A stretch of 64,000 bases of DNA from Selaginella moellendorffii (taxonomy: Eukaryota; Streptophyta; Lycopodiopsida; Selaginellales; Selaginellaceae). Each line of letters starts with the position of its first letter. Position 1 is the stretch's first letter. Positions 1-11,398 of the stretch are shown here, piece after piece. The DNA is taken from NCBI RefSeq assembly GCF_000143415.4, contig NW_003314306.1, forward strand, positions 923,479-987,478, in the 5' to 3' direction. The position numbers and the translations under genes are program-made. Under the pieces are notes generated by a model. That model searched no databases. It was not told the origin of the DNA and was given only the letters and a program-made list of their open reading frames with translations.

Positions 1-2596
1 TGTATCCATTCGGCCTCATTATATAAGGGGTGGATGTTTTGTTTGAACTTGTTATGCTCATCCCCACTCCACAATTTATGTTGTTTATCCTTATTCCACT
101 ATTGTATTTGCCCTTACTTCATTATTAGGGTTGGACCTTATTTATCCCCTCTACCCCCTCCTCAAATGAACTTTTTTTGGAAGTGTCACGGAAAAAAAAG
201 CCAGAAAAAAGAGGAAGAAACATTGTGAAAAAAGAAAAAATTCAATAATTGTCAAAGTAGATAGAGGGGAAAAGAAGGTATATTTAAAGCTTGGAAAACA
301 AAAGATTTGCTATGATAAAATATTTTGGCTAGCATGAAATAAACAAAAGATTCACACCATTTAACCTTCTCAACACATAATTTAACACTTGAGATAGAAA
401 AATCTACACTCTCAAAGGAAAACATAAACCTTTAAGCAATAATGATAAAACAAAAGCTATCAATGGCACTCATTATTAAAGATATATGTTCAATTCAAAA
501 CTCTGGCCAAAATGACTTCAACCATTGGAATAAAGGAATAGTCAATATTAGAATTGATCAAGGTTCTACCAAAGAAACAAAAGTAAAATTCTTAACTTTA
601 TATACATGCTTAATATCTAGATTAGCATGAGAAAGATAGAAAACACTCAACTCAACACCAAATTAAGAATGGGAATCATAATAGTAAAAAATGATTAAAG
701 TGTTAAGAGAAGAAAATATTGTAGATGAAAAAGGAACACTAGAAACATGAGAAGATGGCTTAGATGTCAGATTAAAAGATTAACACTTACCTTACAAAAT
801 TTCCAACTCATTTCTAAAGCTATCTCCATAATAATTAAGTTCCTCATCACAATCTAGAATCTATTTGAGCTTATAAACATTGTTTTCTCATAAATTTGAT
901 ATTTAAACATTCTCCAAGAATCAAACTACATCATCCATAATTCACTAATTGATGTCATAATCATGCTCCACATCAATAGGAAATTGCAGAACATTGAGAA
1001 TAAAACAAATTACATAATCACATCCCACAAAAATTGGAGATGAAGGATGGGTGGAGCACTAATATGATCACACAGCTCTAATAGTGTAGCAACAATAGCC
1101 TTAAATGGCGCATTCCTTGATCAATAACGATGTGTCATGATAAAAGAAGAGAATGCAATGATGATCAGAAGAAAGAGAAGATCTAAGCATAGCAATAGCT
1201 AGAATTTTAGAATTTATAAAAAGATAATATAAATCTAAATTTAAAAGAAAATAAAGAAATAAGAATAAAAAGCAAGATCTCAAACACTACTAAAAAGTTT
1301 TGCCCTCTTTTGGGATAAATTGCAATGCCTACTAATATGAGTGCTTGGGATATAGAAATAAGTATTAATTGGGGTTTAGACTTTTGCTTATATACAAGAA
1401 TGGATGGATTAAATTCAGTCTTAAATAGATAGTGTATTATTTAGCCAGGGTAATACATACATACATATATATATATATATAAAAAAACCGAAATACTAGA
1501 AAGATTTACCTAATTTTTTTACAGGTTAATTTGTGAAGATATAAATTATATCCACAAAGATGCATTTAAAAATTAAATAATATTAAGAATTTTATAAGAG
1601 ACATATGGTTAGAAAATACAAGGAAACAAGAATACATAAACATGTAAAAACAAACATCTAAATACTACTTGTTTCGACCCTTCAGCAAAAAGCCAACATG
1701 GATCCTCCTCCCATGGTGTTGCAGTGTTGTGTCTAGGCCAGATTTGCACTCAACGGCTGAAGCAAAAAGAATTGTGAGATTGAAAACTGTACTCGTGTCT
1801 ACGCACTGTTCACTTTTACCTCATCATTAAACCACTGCTCTGTTCCCTAAACTTCGAGTTGTTTGCATTTTCCCTTCCCTATCGGCGTTGATCTCCTTCT
1901 CTTTCCAGCGACTTGTGATTCTTCTAAGCTCGGATGCTTTTGCTTACGAACCCATGGGCTTACACTTGTGAGAACCGAGCAGTAGCATCTGCTCGGTTGC
2001 GCAGCTCCAGGGGTAGCGGGCTCATCCAGGGCGTCAGGACGATGTTGGAGGAGATCCGTGAGGAGCTCGAGGGTCTACCGGGACGTTCTCCGCTTCTTTG
2101 GAATCGAGTATGACACTCCTTTCAAGGACGAGCCAGGTGCCTTGATCTTAAACTTCTCGACCTTGCAGTCTATAATCTTGAATGATCGAGTCGCTGACCC
2201 GGGTGAGATGGTCGTTCGCCCGCACCAGACTAGCGCCACTGCTGGATCTTTGGCAAGGAGCTCGACGCTGCCGGAGGAACAGATTTGAGTCTCCAAACAA
2301 GGTGTCGTGCTTATCATGGAGAGTAACTGTGTGATAGACGCACCGGAAGGTTTGGCTGGCTATGGAAGACAGTGGCTTCGAGCATGCATATGGTCAAGCT
2401 CATATATCCTAGTGTCATCCAGGTTGGAATCGAGCTCGAGTCGGGTTGCAAATGGCCGAGAGTGCTTCGCGACAATCGACCATTTTCTCTAGGCAACCGA
2501 TCGCGAGCATGAGCGATGCGATCCTATTAACACACCCTCTCTTCTTAAATGCTACCTAGAGTACGACTTTGCAAGTTATCAGGGTTTTTCTTTCGC
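1..2596. other. AT-rich intergenic DNA, no recognised gene
   Basis: The first 1.7 kb is strongly AT-rich, with stops in all frames and a short TA/CATA microsatellite near 1460-1480. From about 1.85 kb the base composition rises to that of the gene-bearing regions. Between 2030 and 2290 there is a short open stretch on each strand, but neither has a convincing start or a family signature I know. It could be a decayed exon or the promoter and 5' UTR of the SSUH2-like gene downstream. Confidence 0.6.
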
Positions 2597-4205
2597 ATGG
2601 AACAGGAGGAGAACAAGCGGCCATTGCTCGCGGCGTCCTTCGCTCCAGGTATGGAATGGCTCCACTCCGTCCTGTATTTCCAAGCGATCGTTTTCTTCGA
2701 TCGAGCAGGCCACGAGCCGCGAGTTCCAGTGTGGACGGGAGAATTCCCATGCTCGGAATTGGAAGCCCAAGTCACCGGATCTGAGATACGAGCCGCCGCT
2801 GCGCACGATCCTTATCCGGCTTGGATCAATGCTTGTGTGGTCACTCCGGATAGCTCCATCCAAGGCGCTCACGATCCTGGCTATGGAGGCAAGTGGACTC
2901 TTACTCCATGAGATTTTTTGCTCACTTCTAGTTGCAGACGAACAAGCAGCTTCTTCTACCCACGAGAACTCGAGGTTGGATGTGGAATTAGCTTGTTGGT
3001 TTCTAACTCTTCCCCTCGATCTCCAGTGTCCAGAGCTTGCAAGAGGATGAGATTCGCGACTTACTCATCGATCACGTCCACCACCATTGCTGCTGGGGGA
3101 AGCGGCCAGCGTGGTCGTGGAAGATCAGCAAGGTGGAAGACTGTAATGCCTACGTTGGAACTCTGGAAACTTTCATCGAGGAGAGAGACCTAGTGGAGGA
3201 GTGTGTTCCATACGATGGTCGAATCATAGACGAGGGTGGCCGAGCTCCCGGACCTTGGGAACTCGACACTCGTTCACACTTTCCACCACTCTTCGTGAGC
3301 TCCAAAGAGGCTTTGATCAAGGTGCCACACTCGGAAAGTGTGGAGCAATGCACAGGTTCTCTTGGAGCTCAAAACTTTTCTTTTTTTTCTTTTCGAGAGA
3401 TTTTTGCTGAGTTTCTTTGGCCAGGTTGCTTGGGACAGGGAGATATCGCTTGTCATGTTTGCACCATATACGATGATTCCGGAAATCTCCAGCAAAGGAA
3501 AAAGTTTACGTGCTCGAGATGCAATGGCCGGGGCCTCATTGCTCACTTGGATGGCTCCGACAGCAGGTTTTTCTAGATTGATCTTCGAGTCTTTCACTTA
3601 TCCTGCTAGAGCTCTCTTTTCAGCTGCAAGGAATGCAAGGGAAGCGGCAAAGTTTACTGCCCGAGATGCCACTCTCGCGGTTTGCTGGCATGCGAGCACT
3701 GCAAGTCAGCCGGATCATTCGTCTCATCCATGAGCGTTCGCGTTAAATGGTTGGTGCTTCTCCCAAGCTTTTACAAGCTGCCAGTGCCGATTGATCTTAA
3801 GAGTCCATCTTTCCTTTTACTTCCAGGAGGACACTGCTGAGCAGGAAAGTGATCGCGTCCAGCCACGCCGCCTCCGTCCCGGACGACGTTTTCCAGCGAG
3901 CCAAAGGCGTGGAGCTCTACTGCCACGAATCACAGCAATGCCAGGCAGCAGATTTCCAGGACTCGGCACTGCTCAGCCGCTTCTCGCAGGAGATCATCCG
4001 GGAGCGAGCTACAGTCCCCCCGGCGGCGCGAGTCGTGAGCGAGAGGCACCGCATCACGGTGGTTCCCGTGACCAGAGTGTTGATGAGCGACGGCAAGAGA
4101 AGGTGGTTTAAGTTCTATATCGTCGGGCTCAAGAAGGAGGTCTATCTCAAGAACTATCCACAAAAGTGCTGCTGCCAGTGTTGCCATAGCTGCACAATCA
4201 TGTAA
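2597..4205 (+). CDS. SSUH2: SSUH2-like cysteine-rich protein (DnaJ-type CxxCxGxG zinc motifs)
   Basis: Homologue of the SSUH2 (SSU-2) family, a poorly understood zinc-motif protein. Firm exons are about 3034-3355, 3425-3566, 3624-3749 and 3827-4205, with GT-AG introns of 57-77 nt and matching phases. The first exon encodes the family block from DEIRDLLIDHV through LETFIEER to KVPHSESVEQC. The second and third carry CxxCLGQG, CSRCNGRG, CKECKGSG, CPRCHSRG and CEHCKSAG, i.e. repeated CxxCxGxG-like knuckles. The last carries the conserved C-terminal domain. The 5' exon is uncertain: an ATG at 2597 (MEQEENKRPLL) followed by a donor near 2649 is attractive, but I could not join it in frame without another exon. 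The protein ends in a cysteine cluster and CTIM, which fits a CaaX prenylation box. Family call is confident; the start is not. Confidence 0.72.
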
Positions 4206-4295
4206 GTAATTTGTCTCTTGATAAACTCATTGTCGTTATGCTATAGAACTTGGCAATGACCGATGCCATCCTAAGAAAAGAGTATGTTATCAGGG

Positions 4296-4560
4296 ATTTT
4301 CTTCTTTTCCTTGTTCTTTCGCATGGAACAAGAAAAGAGATTTTTCATAAGCTTCCAGTTCAGAGCAGGGAGAATTTTCCCGTCTGATAGTGGGCTCGAT
4401 CGAAGGCATGGATTTTCGAACTCACGAGATCTTTGCTCACTCGTGGCTGGCTGTAGTCACAGACAAACAACCAGCTTCTTTCACTCGAGCACTCGTTGGA
4501 TGTGAAATTAGCTCGTTGATTTCTAACTCTTACCCATGTTGGTCCATCTCCGAGGAAGAG
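4296..4560 (+). repeat. Partial tandem copy of the SSUH2 5' region
   Basis: Sequence from 2580 to about 3040 recurs here in diverged form: the run around TTTCGCATGGAACA(A/G)GA, the 'gagatctttgctcact' segment and the stretch ending in 'tgatttctaactctta' line up in the same order and spacing. The zinc-knuckle exons are not repeated, so this is a duplicate of the promoter and first-exon part only, now placed upstream of the unrecognised ORF that follows. Confidence 0.55.
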
Positions 4561-5103
4561 ATGGATCGGCGACTCGAGGTTCAGCTTGTTTATGCCATTA
4601 ACATTTGCGGCAGTGAGTATGACAGAGAACTGCTGAATCTTTGGCACGTAGCACATCTCCCTTATTGGCATCCAGGGATCCAGAAGAACAGCTTTAGCTC
4701 ATCCATGAACGCCCAGTGTGATTTGATAGTAAGAAGGAGCCACAGAGTTTTGAGGAAGGGACATGCGTATGAATCATATCTGAAACAGGTAAGTCTTCTA
4801 GTAGGAGTGCACACCAAGCAAAGCTTTCTCTTATTCCATTTGGTTCTCTAGTCCTAGCTGAGCAGAGAGCAAATCGACACATACCTCTGGTTGCTTTCAT
4901 TATAGTAGCTCGATGGCAAGGCGAGCCGCGAGATTCACATCTTTACCAGAGTATCCTGTCCAAAGAAGAAGGGACAAGGAGATGAAGAAGAAAAACAAAG
5001 TCGCTCAGACTCTGGCCAGAGAGAATACCTCAAGTCTTCCTGGCAGAGGACATCGTTCCCCGTAGCGTTTTCATCCTGCCTGCAAAGCCGCCCCCATCCT
5101 TGA
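4408..5103 (+). CDS. Hypothetical protein, two-exon model, unrecognised
   Basis: Possible gene of 191 codons: exon 4408-4788 and exon 4909-5103, joined in phase 0 by a 120-nt intron with a clear GTAAG donor and a TAG acceptor. The first exon contains EEEMDRRLEVQLVYAINICG and later YWHPGIQKNSF; the second is lysine/glutamate rich (SCPKKKGQGDEEEKQ). I recognise no domain, signal peptide or membrane segment. It begins inside the duplicated SSUH2 5' sequence, so it may have acquired that promoter. It may equally be a chance ORF over a decayed gene. Only expression data would settle this. Confidence 0.3.
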
Positions 5104-6022
5104 GAATCCCGGACAGCAGCTTCCGGCATTGAATCCAAAAAGATCCAGCGAAAGAAAATGTTTGACGAATACCTGACGCTCTGCCAGCAGCTGGTCCTGC
5201 AAATCCTCCACCGTTATACAGATCCTCCCGGAACTGCGCCAGCGTGAAGAAGTTACTCCACAGACCACAAACTGTCCTGTGCGACTCGCTCGGACCGCTC
5301 GCCCCAGCATATCGAGCACGCAAGCGCTGTACTCCTGTATCAAGGTCAAGCCGTGCTCGTTAGTCAGCTCAAACTTACAAGATAAGAGCTGCGTTACCAC
5401 AAGAAAAGAGAAGAACCGCTACTCGCTTGAGATGTGTATCCTTGTGTCTCGCTCATATCCACTTGGAGACACCACCCGTGGACATTGTTGAGGGAATTGA
5501 GCTGGGGCAAAACTTCTGGCAGCATATGACACGAGCAGGACATCGTAAGAGAAGCAGGCCGATCGACGTTCGTGTCAGAGAAACCAGAGGCATGAGGAGA
5601 CTACATGATCAAACCATCAGAGCAAGTTCCCCCAAACGTCTCCAAATCAAATCACCTGAAATGCGCAGCGGCCAGAGTTTGTGATCCGGTAACATGTCCT
5701 CCTTGACCAGGGGCAATGTGCAATTGCCAACACCTGGAATCTTCATGATCAAAGAAAATGGAAACGCGGTAGCCATCGATTTACCGTGACAACGAGCCTG
5801 GGTGAATCACTGGAGGGACAAGTAGAGGCGGTGCTGCTGCTGGTAATTCCCAAAGCCTCCCGGACTGCCAGCACGATTACTGTTTTGCAGCCGCCCAACG
5901 TTGCATGGAATATATTTCCAAAATATTAAAAACATAGAGTTAAAAGGGAAACGGTATAAAGTAAATCCTATACCCTTATAAAGGTATATATATATATATA
6001 TATACCCTTATATATCTTTACT

Positions 6023-6054
6023 CTTATACCTTTATATTTATATAAAGGTATAAG
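6023..6054. repeat. AT-rich perfect palindrome
   Basis: Arms CTTATACCTTTATA and TATAAAGGTATAAG are exact inverted copies separated by 4 nt. Imperfect versions of the same motif and a (TA)n run lie at 5968-6010, and the direct repeat GGAAACGGTATAA flanks the patch at about 5948 and 6064. It may be an eroded foldback element or a simple-sequence expansion. Confidence 0.7.
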
Positions 6055-7474
6055 GGTTAATAAGTGGAAACGGTATAACTTAGACTTGCCATTTGCGAAA
6101 TTTGATCATGAGCTTGCGACTCTAGCGGATGATGAGCAGGGCTACCGAGTAGTATTTCGGGTGCGTAGGTTTATGCAAACAGCAGTCCTCTACTCTTGGA
6201 AGTCAGAGTGGCTCGTCACAGAGCAATGTAAGGAGGATATCAAAATGGAGGATTTTGCGGATTTTGTCACATCCTCTTCTATTGTTTGTGGCAACATCAT
6301 CCATTCCATTGGGTCCAAAAACAAAGTGGCACTAGTTCTGATAAGCTGGGCGCCCGAAAGCATTTCTACAAAATTTCCCTTTGTAAGGTCGGCAAGCATC
6401 TACAACAATATTATCTACTGCATTTTTCAAGTGAAGCTAGCAATGCTAGTAACTTACAACCTCAGCAAACATGGTTCGTGGCAGGTGGTACCACTTCCAG
6501 AACCATTGCCTGCGTGCATTGGAATCTTAAATATTATGAAGTTCAGTTTAAACTTACCATTTGGGTTAGACTTGTGTAGTTCTTATTGATTTTCGTTTTC
6601 ACTTAGTTGGTTTTGCTCTTGATCCTCCACACCTTGTCCTGTGAGATATATTTTAAGGTGAAAGGTTGTTATGAAAATAAAATCATAAACATTTTCTAAA
6701 TAATTTTCTGTCCAACAGCTTTTTGGATTACTATAAATCTCATCCAGGCCGAGCATTCAGCAGAGAATAAGCCAGCCGAAGGAATAATTTTGCAAAACCT
6801 TTACTCTTAGAACGTTAGAAACACAATGTTAGGACAAAGGAAAATAATGTGAACGATAACATGGATCATGGTCAATCTCCCTTGCCAGAGGCTTGCAAGC
6901 TTTCGCGAGCACTTCACCAGCTTCCAATGCTCTTCAGCAAGAAAAAATGTCTTTTGAGTGGACAAGTTGTCAAAGTTTTGGTACAGTCCTACCATTTAGA
7001 TCTCTGATAGATGGCAATCAACAAAGAGTGGCTCAATCACGTCAAAGGCTAAAGAGGGCTGGGGAAGCAGGCAGCCTTGCTTTACCCCAATGATGTTGGT
7101 GATCGAAGGATAACGCTATATAATGCCTAGATTATATCTGGGGTGTCCCATGTGCCTTCTACCAATCCCATAAGCTTTGTCTTGGGACTGTATCCGAAGC
7201 TTTCTTGCAGTTTACGAAGCAATGTATCTGCTTGTGTATGGTGCATAGCATGATTAAGTGATCTGCGCAATTGTATTATCGCCGTCACACATTTCCCTTT
7301 AAAGGCATATCAATTGACAATTAAGATTTCTTTGTTTAGAAGAGCATCATTGGAACAATCAAAATAAAGATCTCTTGCCCTTCTTTTCAGGAGCCATGCT
7401 CGCAATTCAAGAGAGAAGACAAAAAGCGCAAAGGCAAGAATCAAGAAATGAACTCAACATGATGAAGCTTAACT

Positions 7475-7786
7475 TTATAGAGTGACTTGTGATCTTATCA
7501 TATGAGAGTTCTTGCTTTCCGGGTCGGGCTGTGTCCAGGAGTTCTCGTGGATGCCCTGATGGATCTGTTGGAGGTGATCAATCTCTCGTGGGAGATGTCT
7601 GAAAGCCAGGTCAGTTTCGAGGAGGCCGACTGCGACTACTAATACTACTACAGTTGTTGACAAAATGGTTCTCAAGTGTGTTACGAAAAGGCTCTGCAAA
7701 GATTGAAAATGGGTCTCCCTAGCGTTCGAGCGCGAATCGCCCACGTCCGCCCGCACAACAAATCTCGTGTCCAACTTCTGAGCAAG
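7475..7786 (-). CDS. Possible 3' exon of an unrecognised membrane protein
   Basis: An open minus-strand stretch ends at a TAA (7475-7477) and is bounded upstream by a stop near 7825. It encodes a hydrophobic run, TILSTTVVVLVVAVGLLETD, that could span a membrane, followed by REIDHLQQIHQGIHENSW, which looks helical. There is no in-frame ATG at its start, so it would need an upstream exon; none is obvious. I do not recognise the family. It could be part of a decayed gene. Confidence 0.2.
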   Translation of the reverse strand, partial: LAQKLDTRFVVRADVGDSRSNARETHFQSLQSLFVTHLRTILSTTVVVLVVAVGLLETDLAFRHLPREIDHLQQIHQGIHENSWTQPDPESKNSHMIRSQVTL

Positions 7787-8281
7787 ACTGCCATCTTTCA
7801 GGTGTAGATTGATCTCTTGAGCACTTTATTGGAGCGCGAAAACACATCACCTTTGTATTCCTGGAACAGTATCACAGGAACGTCGCCTGGGTCTCACGGG
7901 ACGTCGTCTTGGTCTGTTGCTGTTTGAAACTGCGAATTTCTCCTGGGTTCTCAAATTGTCCTTGCTTGGATCTATAGCTGCTACTGCGTCACCATGGATC
8001 TGGGATCGAGCATTGTTGTGCAACACAACCCAAAAGTTGGTGGACGGCGTTGAAAAGCCTGGGCAAATGGCAACGGGGTGAAGAAGTAAACAAGAAAGAA
8101 GGGAATTATACTTATGGGCTGGCTATGGAAGACAGTGGCCGACTTTCGATCTACTAAGCACAGCTTGAATTAGTTGTTTGTTTGGAATGTATGGAACATT
8201 TATAATGCGAGGTGCGCGGGCTTTAACTTGATGAAGTTGGTTAACAATGTAAAGGAAGAGTAAAATAAAACGAACTCTCTT

Positions 8282-10960
8282 TCACCCAAGAAACTTGGCA
8301 AGCTCCATTCTTACCTCATTCGCAGCGTCCGCCATCACCTTGCCATTGTTTATAGTCGTAGTCGTCCACTGGATATTGTCCTCGCTCTTCAAGAATCGCC
8401 CTCCTCTCGGGTACTGCACTTGCTGCCACCCCATCGCGCTCCATTTGTCACACTGCTCCTCGATCCTCCTCCTCTTGAACCGAAAGTGCGCCGCGATCAA
8501 ATCCTTGAACACCTCGTCCGGACTGCGCAGCGCCGGCGCCATGGAATGCATCATCGTGTTGAAGCACTGCTCGTAGTTGTAATTCTCGGACGCGTAGTGG
8601 CGGCTACCATCCTTGGGCCTGCTCTTCTCCCACCCGGGTTCGTTGTAGTAAGGCTCGCTCACGAACACCAGGCTTTGGAGCGACACGAGCAGCTGGAGCA
8701 GCGTCGAGGATCCCGGCTGCCACGATGGTCCGGTCCAAGTCCCCAGCAAGCTCAAGCACACCTTGCCACAGTGGTACAAGTTTGGATTGAATCGCACCTT
8801 GCCGCCGGCGGTGGTGAGGAACTGGACCGACGGAGGGGAGCTCGGGTAGCCATCGCCCACGAAGATGTCGAAGAGGAAGATCCCATTCTCGTATGGCGTG
8901 TCGTGGGGGCCGATGATGAGCGCGCGGAGGAGGTCCATCCGGAACTCGTCCACCCGGACGTGGATCGAGGAGTGGAACTCGAGCGGGAGCTGCGTGGCGA
9001 GGCCAGCCAGCTCCTTGGCGATGCGCCGGGACCGGCTGCCGTTGCCCAAGTCCGCGTCCCAGTGGATCGAGCTCCGGAAGTAGTGATTCTGGAGGAGCGC
9101 AGCGTGGCCGAACTGGAGTGGCTTGAGCGCCGTCACGTAGTCGAGCTCCTCGCTGAGTGGTTCGTCCATGGCGATCACTTGCTTGCCTTTGTCGTCGTGT
9201 CGCGGCGGTGGAGAGCTCTCCTTCTCGATCGTGATGCTGCTAGCGCCGGAGGAGGGCGACCCTGACGGAAGAGCGCCAGGGTGGCGGAGCTTGAAAACTT
9301 GGTCCGAGTCTTCCATCCACGCTGCATGCCACGCGAGGCGCTGCCTCCACGCACTGATCCGCCGCTCCAGCCGCTCAAACGTGTCCTTTGCCTCGCCAAA
9401 CAGCGCCGCCTCCACCGCGGAGTTCTCGTCGTCGTCCACCCCGCCAAGCATCGGCGTGCTCAGGAAGAACGAGGCCTGCGTGTGGAGCTTCGCGAAGCTG
9501 GCCATGAGCGACGCCGGATGGAACAGTCCCTCGCTGCCGCTCCAGCAATCGTGGCTCGGATCCGACGCGCTGCCGCAAACCAGCGGGAGGAGCTCCGGAA
9601 GGCCGGCAACAGTCCGCAGCAGAGCAAAGAGCTCGAAGTGGAGCTCCGAGCGGGAGACGATGTCCAGCGCTGAATCGTTGCGGAGCAGCCAGCTGAGAAC
9701 CTCGCGGGCGATAGAGTCACGGCAGCACAGCAGCGCGGCTGCTGGCAGCGAGACCCGGCCGCCATTCTCCAGGCACGCCAGCTTGATCCCGTCCGAGAGC
9801 TTCCTCAACACCTCGACCACTGCCTTGTCCGAGGCCTCGACATTCTTATCCACGGCCACTGCGCAAACCTCCTTGGAGCTCGCCGTCTCGGACTTCTTCG
9901 CCTTGAAAGCTCGCCGGATCGACGAGCTCTTCTTCGTGTGGTTCTTCCTCGCCACCTTGACGCTCAAGCTCGAGTGATACACTGCCCGGAGCTCCTCCAC
10001 CGTCGCAAAGATGGTCTCCATCTCCGCGTCCCACGAAAAGGTCGCCGCCGCCGCCGCCACCTTGAGCCGCTTCGCCGAATTCTCACCGGGGTTGAAAGCC
10101 GCCGAGGCGTCGCGCATCCTCGAGCACAGCCACTGGTCCACAAAGTCCACGGCCTCCTTGCCGGCGACAACTCTTAGATCCTGTCGGCTCAGGGGGAGCT
10201 GGCAGATCGGACACTCGAATCCCGCAAAGCCGGACTGGAGCCTCTCCACACGGTCGCCGACGAGCCCGACCGCGCAATCCCGGCAAAAACCGTGCCCACA
10301 TCCTTGGAGGGAGTAGCCGTCAACGCCGTCAACGCGGCACACCACGCAGTTGACCGGGGGCTTGACCGCTGGAGGAGCCGGGTCCTCCTCGATCATCGTC
10401 AAATCGATCGGATCAAACGGGGCTCGGCACATAGAACACGCGCTGGAGGGCATCTCATTGATGAAAGTGCAAGCCGGGCAAGCTCTCTCGCTCGATCCCG
10501 ATGATCCTTCTTCGCTGTTCTTGGGCTCGTTGTTGCGAATCTCCTGCTCGATCCGCGGCTCAAACCGGGCATTGCACATAGAACACGCCAGCGCTCCCAT
10601 CTTGTTGGCGAAAGTGCAAACTGGGCATGGCTTCGATCCGGCGGCGCCGCTCGAGGCCCCAAACTCCGATCGACACATGCTACACTTGGCGGCCCTGGAG
10701 AAATTGAGATACGTGCAAACCTCGCAAAGCTTGGAGCGGGCCTCCTTGCCCGATTCATCGTCACTGCCATCGATCACCACAACGTTATCCTGCGGAGGAG
10801 GAGGATGGGGAGGAGGAGCACCATAGCCAGGCCCAGGGGCTACAAATTCTACTTCATCTCCTCCACTGTCGTCCTCTTCCTCGTCTTCCTCGTCTTCCTC
10901 TTCTTCCTCTTCTCCTTGACTGTAGTAGCCATCCCCCGTCTCGCCCCAGTCCACCTCCAT
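8282..10960 (-). CDS. E2/E3 hybrid: RanBP2 zinc fingers + RING + BIRC6-type UBC domain
   Basis: Intronless, 892 aa, ATG at 10960. Domains in order: an acidic Glu/Asp run (about 17-31); three RanBP2-type zinc fingers near 78-97, 111-130 and 160-178, each CxVCT/CxACT...CSMC; a RING finger at 205-253 (CVVC, CGHGFC, CRDC, CPIC); a long middle region; and a ubiquitin-conjugating domain at about 650-800. The UBC block FNPNLYHCGKVCLSLLGTW places the catalytic cysteine at about 735, with NPN where most E2s have HPN. That is the pattern of the large BIRC6/UBE2O/UBC24-26 class. Having RING and E2 in one chain predicts a self-contained conjugation machine, with the zinc fingers possibly binding ubiquitin. 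It is transcribed divergently from the DUF674 gene. Confident on domains; substrate unknown. Confidence 0.9.
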   Translation of the reverse strand: MEVDWGETGDGYYSQGEEEEEEDEEDEEEDDSGGDEVEFVAPGPGYGAPPPHPPPPQDNVVVIDGSDDESGKEARSKLCEVCTYLNFSRAAKCSMCRSEFGASSGAAGSKPCPVCTFANKMGALACSMCNARFEPRIEQEIRNNEPKNSEEGSSGSSERACPACTFINEMPSSACSMCRAPFDPIDLTMIEEDPAPPAVKPPVNCVVCRVDGVDGYSLQGCGHGFCRDCAVGLVGDRVERLQSGFAGFECPICQLPLSRQDLRVVAGKEAVDFVDQWLCSRMRDASAAFNPGENSAKRLKVAAAAATFSWDAEMETIFATVEELRAVYHSSLSVKVARKNHTKKSSSIRRAFKAKKSETASSKEVCAVAVDKNVEASDKAVVEVLRKLSDGIKLACLENGGRVSLPAAALLCCRDSIAREVLSWLLRNDSALDIVSRSELHFELFALLRTVAGLPELLPLVCGSASDPSHDCWSGSEGLFHPASLMASFAKLHTQASFFLSTPMLGGVDDDENSAVEAALFGEAKDTFERLERRISAWRQRLAWHAAWMEDSDQVFKLRHPGALPSGSPSSGASSITIEKESSPPPRHDDKGKQVIAMDEPLSEELDYVTALKPLQFGHAALLQNHYFRSSIHWDADLGNGSRSRRIAKELAGLATQLPLEFHSSIHVRVDEFRMDLLRALIIGPHDTPYENGIFLFDIFVGDGYPSSPPSVQFLTTAGGKVRFNPNLYHCGKVCLSLLGTWTGPSWQPGSSTLLQLLVSLQSLVFVSEPYYNEPGWEKSRPKDGSRHYASENYNYEQCFNTMMHSMAPALRSPDEVFKDLIAAHFRFKRRRIEEQCDKWSAMGWQQVQYPRGGRFLKSEDNIQWTTTTINNGKVMADAANEVRMELAKFLG

Positions 10961-11398
10961 GCCCGGAAAAAGCTTTGCCCTCGCCGGCGAGCGAATATTC
11001 TCCCTATCAAACCCTAGGCCTAGGGGAATATACCGGTCAATTTATCTATTTTAGGGCTGACATCAGCGATAGGATGCTGACCTTTGGTTGCTCGGGTTTT
11101 ATTTTTTTGTTTGCTTTTTCCGCTTTCGCGCGTTTCCTGGATTTGAAAAAGCTCTGTTCTTGGTCGCGGATGATTAGGGCGGAGCGATGAGAGGGCGAGC
11201 TGTGATCGTCGGGAGATGGGTAGCAGCGGCGAGAGCCCGTGCCAGTTTATCGTCGAGCTCCTGAGCGAGAATGCGTACGATCTCATCTCCTGATCTAGAG
11301 AGGTTTTCACAGTTTCTCTTCCTTTTGCTCGTTTTCTCTAAATCAGTCCCAGTGACCGCGGTCATCGTCCCCCGCCCCCGCCTCTGCCATCGAATCTA
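10961..11398. promoter_or_regulatory. Shared divergent promoter region (E2 hybrid / DUF674)
   Basis: The 438 bp between two divergently oriented start codons must contain both 5' UTRs and promoters. I see no convincing TATA box close to either start. Whether the two genes are co-regulated is inference from head-to-head arrangement only. Confidence 0.5.

Larger units (their letters stand above)
5104..8281. other. Stretch with weak coding traces only
   Basis: No confident gene. On the minus strand 5160-5340 is open between plausible splice sites (reading GEYSACVLDMLGRAV and TVEDLQDQLLAERQ in one frame), which suggests a decayed exon. On the plus strand 6086-6370 is open (DHELATLADDEQGYRVVF) but lacks an upstream ATG in frame and I recognise nothing in it. 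A TA-rich palindromic patch lies at 5940-6075. The rest, including 6600-7470 and 7800-8280, shows only short random ORFs. The left end of the E2 gene is the next firm feature. Confidence 0.5.

Noticed and set aside
8420-9265. 281-codon plus-strand ORF opposite the E2 gene
   Set aside because: It is antisense to the UBC-domain region; GC-rich coding DNA leaves long open antisense frames. No domain, and start and end bear no relation to splice or promoter signals.
9168-9977. 269-codon plus-strand ORF
   Set aside because: Also antisense to the E2 hybrid gene and Ser/Arg-rich as expected of a shadow frame.
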